NCBI GenBank assembly: GCA_963693365.1
Contig: CAVNZM010000017.1
Location: 3,224,001-3,288,000 of the forward strand
Length of the DNA: 64,000 bases
Direction: 5' to 3'
Source: Amoebidium appalachense
Lineage: Eukaryota > Ichthyosporea
Position 1 is the first letter of the stretch. The number at the start of each line of letters is the position of its first letter. This document shows positions 13,166-64,000 of this stretch, piece by piece. A program made the translations under genes and the position numbers. Under the pieces are notes generated by a model. The model saw only the letters and a program-made list of their open reading frames with translations, had not been told where the DNA came from and did no database searches.

Positions 13166-13378
13166 ACTCCCTCCCCATGCATGCATGCCCGTGTGGCACA
13201 CAGTTTGTGTGCTTTCATAAGTCTATTGCATGCACGTTCAAAGTCTCCCCCCCCCCCCCCCCCCCCCCCCCCCACACACACACGCACTCCCTCCCCATGC
13301 ATGCATGCCCGTGTGGCACACAGTTTGTGTGCTTTCATAAGTCTATTGCATGCACGTTCAAAGTCTCCCCCCCCCCCT

Positions 13379-13409
<31 letters not shown>

Positions 13410-13485
13410 CCTCCCCGTGCATGCATGCCCGTGTGGCACACAGTTTGTGTGCTTTCATAAGTCTATTGCATGCACGTTCAAAGTC

Positions 13486-13541
<56 letters not shown>

Positions 13542-13846
13542 CCTCCCCATGCATGCATGCCCGTGTGGCACACAGTTTGTGTGCTTTCATAAGTCTATTG
13601 CATGCACGTTCAAAGTCTCCCCCCCCCCCCCCCCCCCACCCCCCCCCTCCCCACACTCCCTCCCCATGCATGCATGCCCGTGTGGCACACAGTTTGTGTG
13701 CTTTCATAAGTCTATTGCATGCACGTTCAAAGTCTCCCCCCCCCCCCCCCCCCCCCCCCTCCCCACACTCCCTCCCCGTGCATGCATGCCCGTGTGGCAC
13801 ACAGTTTGTGTGCTTTCATAAGTCTATTGCATGCACGTTCAAAGTC

Positions 13847-13904
<58 letters not shown>

Positions 13905-14160
13905 CCTCCCCATGCATGCATGCCCGTGTGGCACACAGTTTGTGTGCTTTCATAAGTCTATCGATGCATGCACGTTCAAAGTCTCCCCCCCCCCCCCCCC
14001 CCCCCCCCCCTCCCCCCCCCCACCCCACACTCCCTCCCCATGCATGCATGCCCGTGTGGCACACAGTTTGTGTGCTTTCATAAGTCTATCGATGCATGCA
14101 TGCCCGTGTGGCACACAGTTTGTGTGCTTTCATAAGTCTATTGCATGCACGTTCAAAGTC

Positions 14161-14205
<45 letters not shown>

Positions 14206-14368
14206 ACCCCACACTCCCTCCCCATGCATGCATGCCCGTGTGGCACACAGTTTGTGTGCTTTCATAAGTCTATCGATGCATGCATGCCCGTGTGGCACAC
14301 AGTTTGTGTGCTTTCATAAGTCTATTGCATGCACGTTCAAAGTCTCCCCCCCCCCCCCCCCCCCCCCC

Positions 14369-14427
<59 letters not shown>

Positions 14428-14525
14428 ACCCCACACTCCCTCCCCATGCATGCATGCCCGTGTGGCACACAGTTTGTGTGCTTTCATAAGTCTATCGATG
14501 TATATTGCATGCACGTTTAAAGTAT
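13089..14525. repeat. Poly-C minisatellite with variable-length C runs
   Basis: About eleven units share the order GCATGCACGTTCAAAGTCTC, a poly-C run, (often) CACACACACA, CTCCCTCCCC, GCATGCATGCCCGTGTGGCA, then CACAGTTTGTGTGCTTTCAT and AAGTCTAT. The non-C parts are nearly identical while the C run varies from about 18 to about 80 nt (longest about 14345-14427). Two units lack the poly-C segment (about 14090-14145 and 14275-14327). Long Pro or Gly reading frames across it are artefacts of the repeat. Confidence 0.93.
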
Positions 14526-15708
14526 TTATTTCCCCTCTTTTTGCACACACAGCTTTGCACACACAGCAACTGTCTTTTTATTGTATCCACTTTGGGTATG
14601 AAGCGCTGGCGCTGGGTTTGTCGTATACTCCACTTCGGGGCTTTTGTATGCAGCGCTTATTTCCCCTCTTTTTGCACACACAGCTTTGCACACACAGCAA
14701 CTGTCTTTTTATTGTATCCACTTTGGGTATGAAGCGCTGGCGCTGGGTTTGTCGTATACTCCACTTCGGGGCTTTTGTATGCAGCGCTTATTTCCCCTCT
14801 TTTTGCACACACAGCTTTGCACACACAGCAACTGTCTTTTTATTGTATCCACTTTGGGTATGAAGCGCTGGCGCTGGGTTTGTCGTATACTCCACTTCGG
14901 GGCTTTTGTATGCAGCGCTTATTTCCCCTCTTTTTGCACACACAGCTTTGCACACACAGCAACTGTCTTTTTATTGTATCCACTTTGGGTATGAAGCGCT
15001 GGCGCTGGGTTTGTCGTATACTCCACTTCGGGGCTTTTGTATGCAGCGCTTATTTTCCCTCTTTTTGCACACACAGCTTTGCACACACAGCAACTGTCTT
15101 TTTATTGTATCCACTTTGGGTATGAAGCGCTGGCGCTGGGTTTGTCGTATACTCCACTTCGGGGCTTTTGTATGCAGCGCTTATTTCCCCTCTTTTTGCA
15201 CACACAGCTTTGCACACACAGCAACTGTCTTTTTATTGTATCCACTTTGGGTATGAAGCGCTGGCGCTGGGTTTGTCGTATACTCCACTTCGGGGCTTTT
15301 GTATGCAGCGCTTATTTCCCCTCTTTTTGCACACACAGCTTTGCACACACAGCAACTGTCTTTTTATTGTATCCACTTTGGGTATGAAGCGCTGGCGCTG
15401 GGTTTGTCGTATACTCCACTTCGGGGCTTTTGTATGCAGCGCTTATTTCCCCTCTTTTTGCACACACAGCTTTGCACACACAGCAACTGTCTTTTTATTG
15501 TATCCACTTTGGGTATGAAGCGCTGGCGCTGGGTTTGTCGTATACTCCACTTCGGGGCTTTTGTATGCAGCGCTTATTTCCCCTCTTTTTGCACACACAG
15601 CTTTGCACACACAGCAACTGTCTTTTTATTGTATCCACTTTGGGTATGAAGCGCTGGCGCTGGGTTTGTCGTATACTCCACTTCGGGGCTTTTGTATGCA
15701 GCGCTGGC
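14526..15708. repeat. 131-bp satellite, nine near-identical copies
   Basis: Nine head-to-tail 131-bp units begin with TTATTTCCCCTCTTTTTGCA at about 14526, 14659, 14790, 14921, 15052, 15183, 15314, 15445 and 15576. Copies differ by only one or two bases by eye (for example TTTTCC for TTTCCC at about 15052). The unit includes GAAGCGCTGGCGCTGGG, an imperfect palindrome. Since 131 is 2 mod 3 and the unit has few stops, overlapping 116-codon frames recur every 131 bp and are not genes. The array abuts the poly-C minisatellite. Confidence 0.95.
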
Positions 15709-15728
15709 GCGGTGACACGTCAATCGGA

Positions 15729-16001
15729 TTAAAAGTCCGAGTGACTTGTTTGTCTCAGAGCGGTGTCGTACTCCGCAGCACCCGTCTTCTTATTGAAATA
15801 GTATATGACTGCATACATCAATGGTGTAACCAATAAACATGTGAGGACAATAGCAGCGCTGACGTACACCAGATACATTTTGTTCACTTTCTCTCTAGCA
15901 TTCGGTTCGGACTTCATTAAATTGTACCAGTGTATATTTGCAACGACACTGCATATAGATATCACATAAAGAATGCCTGTGGTGACCGTGCTGTCGAACA
16001 T
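15729..16001 (-). CDS. Small two-helix membrane protein or terminal exon
   Basis: From the first in-frame ATG at 16001 the ORF gives 90 residues with two hydrophobic segments (about 6-22, TTGILYVISICSVVAN; about 40-65, LVYVSAAIVLTCLLVTPL) separated by a charged loop (KSEPNAREKVNKM). It ends with a polar tail. The frame stays open upstream to about 16150 without another ATG (GCNTSDTESFVRY lies there), so this may instead be the last exon of a spliced gene. The upstream region holds a TGATTGG box at 16172. The family is not recognised. Confidence 0.45.
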   Translation of the reverse strand: MFDSTVTTGILYVISICSVVANIHWYNLMKSEPNAREKVNKMYLVYVSAAIVLTCLLVTPLMYAVIYYFNKKTGAAEYDTALRQTSHSDF

Positions 16002-16305
16002 GTACGTGTACCTCACAAAACTTTCAGTATCCGACGTGTTACACCCCAAAAGTGACCTCTCTGAGATCTTGCCTGTGGTACAAACTCTTGATGCCGTGTT
16101 GCTCTTGTGTTTTACCAGTACCCCTCTCTCCAGATGCCGAATTTAGATTGGAATTCGTGAATACACCCATGTGATTGGTCAGTGGTTTGGCACCAAGAGA
16201 TTGATTGATATGCCATCAACCAGTCAACAAAAAGTACTCGCTTTTACTTTTTGTCTCGCTTCACCCCAATCCAAGAACAGTGCACACCAAAACAAAACAC
16301 TAGAA
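16002..16305. promoter_or_regulatory. Short divergent intergenic region with CCAAT box
   Basis: About 300 bp separate the two divergent small genes. A TGATTGG motif at about 16172 lies near the middle. There are no other clear elements; part of this region may be coding if the leftward gene extends upstream. Confidence 0.35.
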
Positions 16306-16761
16306 ATGGGAGACGCACTTTTGCGCCCCGATTCGGTTGACCCCGAACGATGCCCTGCATTTGCACCCTCAAAAAAAGCCCAGTGCAAAAACAAAAAGAA
16401 AACATGCCCACACCACAAGGACGGCTTCAAGCCCTGGGTATGCTTTGCCCCTGCCACCGGTGTCCTCCTCTACAGCGACAACACCATCAACATCCTCCAC
16501 CCCCACAAGGCCGGGGACTATGCTCATGCAAACCTCCTGCTGGACGACCTCCTGGCCGCCTTTACAGTCGCAGAAATGCAGCGCCCTCGCACCGAGCGCA
16601 CCGGGGTACCCGCGCTGACTGTGTCCACTCCGGATCCACCCATGGGTGCACCACAGCCACCGGTTGCAGCTGCAGCGGTGGGTGTGGGCAGGGAAAATGG
16701 GCAAAACCAAGGCTGGCAATCCCTGCAAAAACAGGGTGAAATCTACGACCCATTGCCATAA
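16306..16761 (+). CDS. 151-residue protein with N-terminal Cys/His cluster, unknown
   Basis: The ATG at 16306 has a good context (GAAATGG). Residues 10-55 hold CPAFAPSKKAQCKNKKKTCP followed by HHKDGFKPWVCF, four cysteines and two histidines interleaved with lysines, compatible with a small zinc-binding module. A hydrophobic/helical stretch follows (about 65-95, HANLLLDDLLAAFTVAEM), then a Pro/Ala-rich tail. A longer in-frame start at 16171 exists but lies in promoter-like DNA. AATAAA occurs just 12 bp after the stop. No family is recognised. Confidence 0.5.
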   Translation: MGDALLRPDSVDPERCPAFAPSKKAQCKNKKKTCPHHKDGFKPWVCFAPATGVLLYSDNTINILHPHKAGDYAHANLLLDDLLAAFTVAEMQRPRTERTGVPALTVSTPDPPMGAPQPPVAAAAVGVGRENGQNQGWQSLQKQGEIYDPLP

Positions 16762-16772
16762 GCACAAGCCCA

Positions 16773-16778
16773 AATAAA
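16773..16778 (+). terminator. AATAAA poly(A) signal
   Basis: The hexamer lies 12 bp downstream of the stop codon of the 151-residue gene, within CCCAAATAAAAAAAC. It is very close to the stop, so the 3' UTR would be short. Confidence 0.45.
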
Positions 16779-16809
16779 AAAACCACCCACACAGCTGCAT
16801 GGTGCCAAC

Positions 16810-18300
16810 ATACACTATCCTCCCCGTGAGTGGCATGCCAGCCCCCCTGCCCCCCAGCCCCCCTGCCCCCCAGCTCCCCTGCCCCCCTGCCCCCCTGCCC
16901 CCCTGCTCCCCTGCCCCCCTGCTCCCCTGCCCATATGCACACCCACACACTGGGTGCCCCCCCCTGCTCCCCTGCCTCCCGGAACCAGGCCCCAGTGAGT
17001 GCTCACGTGCCTCCCCCTGCTCCCCTGCTCCCCTGCCTCCCGGAACCAGGCCCCAGTGAGTGCTCACGTGCCTCCCCCTGCTCCCCTGCTCCCCTGCCTC
17101 CCGGAACCAGGCCCGGCGCAGGGCCAGTGAGTGCTCACGTGCCTCCCCTGCCTCCCGGAACCACGCCCCGGCGCAGTGGCAGCTATTTTTAGATATAGAG
17201 ATTCCATGGCCACATGGCCAGATGGCCAGATCATTTTGCTCACCGTTTTATCCCGTTTTATCCACCTTTTTCCACACACTGAATTTGACCTGGCCATCTG
17301 GCCATCTGGGCAGAGACCGTTTTCTGTTCTGATATTGGAGAACTGTCTGATAGTGATAGCAAATGTCATTCGAAGAACAATCGGGAAACCCCGTGGTGTG
17401 ACAACCAATCAGAATGAAGCAACCTTATGGGCGCATACAATTTGATTGGCTTAGCCAGCACCCACGGTACAGCCAAATGATTGGCTCATTTGGCGCCAAA
17501 TGGTCCCCTCAGAAATTTATCGTGGGGCGCGTTACAAAAACTTACAAGGTACTTTTTATGAAGACTTTTGACTGAAATCCACTGTCACAGTGTCACAGAT
17601 AGTTTCTGTAATTCATAACCAGTTCAAAAGGGCTCTGAAGGCTGAGCCTACAGGCTACGCGTCCTGCATGCAAGGCTCCCCGCGAATGACTCCTGATGGC
17701 TGGCCTGACGCAGGTTACATGCTCGAAATCCCATTACGTCGCGATCGGATGCAGCTAAATAAGTTATGCGTACGTACACCTTCGATTGGTGACTAGGTAG
17801 ATCTGTACGTATATGTATACAGCGTAAACAATTGTAGGTGCATTTATAACTTTGTTCTGTGCTACCAAAGCACACATGCATGTCGTGTAGCCAATGTAAC
17901 CACCGTGCGAGCCGAACATATGTACACATTTGAATTAGCGGACACCACCTGTATTCTATCACGCCCCAGAGTGAAGTTGTGGGGGATTCTCGGGGCTGCG
18001 TTGTGGGCCAATCAGCAAAACGGGAGAATTCTTAATCTTGGAACTCCGAACGAACTTTTTTCTGTGTATGTCAAAACTGTGACATGAAGTTGCAAGCGTT
18101 CCTTTGTCGCGTGTACTTGAACATGCTTGACGCCATCTAACAAGTTTAGGAGTATGTAGATTATGTATACTGTATTTGTATGATGGGAAAAACAGAGGGA
18201 AGCGCTCGTAGTTTTACACAGAGCTTTTCGGAAAGGTCGAATCTGTATCAAGAGGCAGCCGCTCTTCACTGGGTACCTCGCAGCATGGGCCAATATTCCG
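16810..18300. other. Intergenic region upstream of the LIM-SH2-PLC gene
   Basis: 16830-17180 is a CTCCCCTGCC-based minisatellite that grades into three or four copies of a roughly 50-65 bp unit containing CCCGGAACCAGGCCC and CAGTGAGTGCTCACGTGCC. 17213-17312 contains a 16-bp inverted repeat (TGGCCAGATGGCCAGA and its complement) around a loop of about 60 bp. 17340-17500 has CCAAT boxes at 17405, 17442 and 17479. The remainder to 18300 is unique sequence with no convincing ORF. Confidence 0.6.
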
Positions 18301-18507
18301 ACGTAAGGTTAATTAGTTTGAACACTAGGAAATGAGTCAATCAGACACACATCTGAGTAGAACAGATCTAGTGTTCTTTGCACACGTTCCTTGTGATCTG
18401 GTTCGCTGCGTAAACATCGGAGTTTCGCAAGCTTCCTTTCTCCACCTCCAGACATCTTGAGCGAAGAAGTGCCCTAGCATCACTGTGGCCAATAGAGAAA
18501 CAACATC
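18301..18507 (+). promoter_or_regulatory. Promoter region of the LIM-SH2-PLC gene
   Basis: CCAAT sequences at about 18288 (GGGCCAATATT) and 18486 (GTGGCCAATAG) flank an AT-rich stretch. The second lies about 20 bp upstream of the ATG at 18508. No TATA box is evident. The assignment rests on position and CCAAT boxes only. Confidence 0.4.
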
Positions 18508-49407
<30,900 letters not shown>

Positions 49408-49982
49408 GATGGGGGTTTTTAATATATTATTCTTCGGATGATCCGCCATGAATTTTACCGGAAACATATTATGATGACGAGGAATATAGATCCCCCAGCG
49501 CCAACCAATACCGCTGTGGGTGATTTACGTGAACGGAGATATACCTATTTTTTCTTCTTTTTACGTGAAGGGAGATATACCGGTTTTTCCTGTTTCTTTT
49601 TCCTTTTCCTTTTTTCTTTTTCCTTTTTTCTTTTTCTTATTTTCTTTCTTTTTTTTTTCCCTCCCTGGTTTTTAAACGATCCATGGCTACCACAAATTTC
49701 ACCGGACATGTGTTTCGGTGGTGAGGAACATGGGCCTCTTACGACAGGACAATACCTCTGTGGGAGATATTCGTGAGGGGAGATATAACGGAATGGAAGC
49801 AAACAGTGGGAAGGGTCTGCACCATGGCGACAGGATTATTTGGCCACGACGCCTATTTGTTTTTGATCCCTTTACGGGAATATTACGAGATTTTCTATTG
49901 GTAACCTAGATTTTGGTGAATAATCAGCAAATTGACCCCGCCAAAACTCAGTCACACACATCCATGCACGCACACACACACG

Positions 49983-50061
<79 letters not shown>

Positions 50062-50711
50062 CCACCACCACCACCACCACCACCACACAATACATCCCTT
50101 CTCACCTCTTGCCGGTGGCTGGTGCCATGTCTTAAATGCAATTATCTTCCGGTGATACCGTGAAAAATGCAAATGTAGAATGATTACGTCTTTTTAACAG
50201 CAGTTTAATTCATAAAAGGTGATGAATATTAGCCTAATGTTCACCAGTACTGCAAGTTTTTGCATGTGCTCAAAGCCTATTGTCTTTTTGAACTTAGAGA
50301 TGCGAATGAACAGTTGGTTTTTACATACACTGTATGCAAACATGTTAAGATTTGGTTGCCAGCAAGTAGGATTATACTTTAAAAACGATTTTAAATTTCA
50401 TGTGAAGTGAAGTTGGCGGTGTGGCGACACACATGCAGTATATACGTAAGAGATAGTGCGTTGGAATTTTGTAATTAGCCTGACACTGTTTTCAGGCAGA
50501 AAATCCTCCCACACGGTGGGAGGTTGAACTTAATGAATAATAATAGATTACAAATTAATGGACAAATGACCATCTCTACCGTCCCATATTATAGGTCCCT
50601 TATTAACCAAACCGTTCACAACACCCTGATCCCAAAGAAATGGGTGACATCAGAAACATCCATTACATATAATAATAGATACTCTGACCCTACCCTCCCC
50701 CCCCCCCCCCC

Positions 50712-50756
<45 letters not shown>

Positions 50757-50773
50757 ACAAACAAACACGTACA

Positions 50774-50808
<35 letters not shown>

Positions 50809-51433
50809 AAAAAAACACCCGAAACAAAGGTAGTAAGAGGCTTAAAGCAAGATGGAGATTTTACGGCCAAAAACATGCTTTTATGCAGCCACACGTTGTG
50901 CAACCACACGTTGTGCACACATGCACAACGCCTATACATGACCATGCTCAGTACTTGGATAATGGCACCACCATCGGTGCTATCAATCTATTGGGCAAAC
51001 CCTGCAGAGTTTGGGCTCACCATTTTGACCTCACAATTCGTAGACACATTCGTACCATGGTTCCGACCCTGCAAACATCCGGGGGGGGGGGGGGGGGGGG
51101 GTGTTAGAAAGCAGTGTGGACAGCAGGGAAGGGGGGAGGGGGGAAAGAAGGGGATGTGTAGGTGGGTGGGTGGGTGGATGGGGGGGGGGGGGATGTGGCA
51201 CACAAACATGCAACGAGAAACACCGTGCAGTACGAAGGTGGCCCCGCAAACAAGCAAATGCAGAGAGAATGCAACACAGAAAGATGCGCCCGTTGCCAGG
51301 AAGGAATGAAGGAGACGAATAGAGAGAGCGAAAGGGGGAGGGAGGGAGAGAGGGGAGAGGAAGGGAGGGAGGGAGGGAGGGAGGGGGGGGGGGGGGGGGG
51401 AGGGGGCAACCGGTATCATTTTACAGAATAGAA
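49408..51433. other. Spacer between the convergent PLC and acetyltransferase genes
   Basis: 49449-49790 holds two diverged copies of a roughly 100-bp segment (AATTT[TC]ACCGGA... GGAGATATA) plus a third short TTACGTGAAGGGAGATATAC. 49995-50058 is (CA)n followed by (CCA)n. 50150-50690 is AT-rich unique sequence, followed by a poly-C/CA/poly-A block at 50696-50816 and G-rich repeats to 51400. Short open frames exist but none has convincing coding features. Confidence 0.6.
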
Positions 51434-54861
<3,428 letters not shown>

Positions 54862-55073
54862 GTTCGGTGTCGTGCTCAGCCTGAGGTGACAGTGACTCTA
54901 ACTATTCTGACTGAGTCTCTGACGGAGAAAGTTGCGGAGAGGCTTTTCCCGCCAAATTTATAACCATATCTGGTAATGAATAAGCCCAATATGGTAGTTT
55001 CGCCAAATATTTCCCTCGGTTCCAAACCTCGGGAGTCGGCAGTCCGGTTCAGTGTTAGTAAGAGGTTGGTGTC
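54862..55073. promoter_or_regulatory. Bidirectional promoter with E2F-like site
   Basis: The 212 bp between the divergent ATGs contains TTTTCCCGCCAAATTTAT at about 54944-54961, matching the classic E2F/DP site TTTCCCGCC, and a second related TTTCGCCAAATATTTCCC at about 54998-55015. There is no simple repeat, unlike the surrounding DNA. Co-regulation and cell-cycle control are inferences. Confidence 0.5.
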
Positions 55074-63154
<8,081 letters not shown>

Positions 63155-64000
63155 GCAGTGCAAATTCCTATGTAAAGAAAGATAGATCGTGTGATAATTG
63201 GTAGATCTGAGTGTTATTTTCTTAATCGAGTTTTGGGTGAGTGCCATGTACATGTTATCGAAGGCCCTTGGTCCGCCATGCATGTGCACCATCGAGCCAG
63301 TGAAGTACTCTTTTTACGGTGTACTGCACCAACATAAATTGATATTTGCGAATTTTCCGCACAAAAATACAATTAATGAATGAAGTGATTGTGTGGTGCT
63401 AAAAAAAAGTAAGTATATTATTACCCGAGTAAACTTATCGAATGAGAGCATGTACAGATACACACAAATTGTAATTGTATTAACCGAGCGCCGCCATGGT
63501 ACGTTCATGCATGCAGCAGTGGGCCGGGGAGTCCAATCACATGCTGCATCTCGAACCCCGCGCATGCAACGAATATGTGAGTATATAGCTGAACGAGAAT
63601 AAAGCAAGGCAGAGTGATGTACATATGATGATATGTACCTGGCAGTCCTTCCCTTGTATAACTATCCGGTAAAAACGAAATATCCCAATATGATTGAGCA
63701 GCATGCTTAAGCTCGCATATAATAAAAAAAAAGGTAAATGTATCCGGTTCGGCTAGGTAAATACCAGATCATATGCATCTGTTTTGAAACACCTGTGAAG
63801 TGCATGCCATGAATACAGCATGGGGTTTGTACTTTGATAATGCGAGATTTCGGTTTAACTTACCATAAATGAACTGTGTAGTATACTGTGCACACATTTC
63901 CTATTTAGCTCACATTGGGCCGCCATAAATATTAGATGTTGTTTAACTCGAATCCAGGCAGTGTTTGCATACTGTTTGGTGTTTTGTTTTACTCATGCAA
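63155..64000. other. Intergenic region downstream of the LRR gene
   Basis: AT-rich, unique DNA without simple repeats or convincing ORFs. An AATAAA at 63598-63603, about 445 bp past the stop, may be the poly(A) signal of the LRR gene or belong to an unseen gene. CCAATCA occurs at 63531. Confidence 0.5.

Noticed and set aside
13089-14510. Pro/His-rich and Gly-rich long open frames
   Set aside because: Poly-C minisatellite read in alternative frames on both strands.
13089-15708. CRISPR-like array
   Set aside because: Units are contiguous with no unique spacers, units are too long, and the context is eukaryotic.
14505-15836. Series of 116-codon open frames at 131-bp spacing
   Set aside because: Direct consequence of the 131-bp satellite; each frame is the same translation shifted by one repeat, with no splice or promoter logic.
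17590-18300. Several 60-100 codon frames upstream of the PLC gene
   Set aside because: Short, mutually overlapping on both strands, without domain features or codon bias.
50524-51309. Open frame of about 260 codons in the spacer
   Set aside because: Crosses poly-C, CA and poly-A blocks; the unique part has no recognisable domain or splice partner.

Overview
This is nuclear DNA of an intron-rich eukaryote, most likely a protist. The evidence is many GT-AG introns whose phases agree exactly across exon joins, an eight-exon JmjC gene, a 38-exon phospholipase C gene, a five-exon acetyltransferase and a nine-exon leucine-rich-repeat gene. The lineage cannot be fixed by eye. An SH2-like domain joined to LIM domains and PI-PLC hints at a holozoan or similar signalling repertoire, but this is inference. 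Introns and spacers are packed with (CA)n/(GT)n, very long poly-C/poly-G runs, C-run/A-run composites and minisatellites.

Left part (1-18,507). A partial, large, intronless gene of unknown family runs leftwards off the window (1-1286, -). Two small + strand genes follow: a Cys-rich single-pass membrane protein (1998-2390) and an 86-residue protein (2427-2687). A JmjC-domain gene lies on the - strand (9223 to 3912); its introns hold a 47-bp and a 66-bp minisatellite, and a 78-bp array follows its stop. Next come a Pro-rich/coiled-coil gene whose frame is broken twice at poly-C runs (11,524-12,753, +), a large satellite block (12,936-15,708), a small two-helix membrane ORF (-) and a small Cys/His-containing gene (+).

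Centre (18,508-49,407, +). All 38 exons were joined by hand. The joins keep frame throughout and total 4128 nt (1375 residues). The order is three LIM domains, a linker, an SH2-like domain lacking the usual phosphotyrosine-binding arginine, a helical/EF-hand region, PI-PLC X, a Ser/Arg-rich linker, PI-PLC Y and C2. The X/Y catalytic residues look intact. I know of no described protein with this order, and it is the main discovery of the window. A plausible role is an adaptor-tethered, calcium-dependent PIP2 hydrolase at cytoskeletal or junctional sites.

Right part (49,408-64,000). After about 2 kb of repeat-rich spacer comes a 162-residue AANAT-like N-acetyltransferase (-, 54,861 to 51,434). 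It is head-to-head, with only 212 bp between start codons, with a 604-residue leucine-rich-repeat protein (+, 55,074-63,154). The shared promoter has an E2F-like site. The window ends in repeat-poor intergenic DNA.
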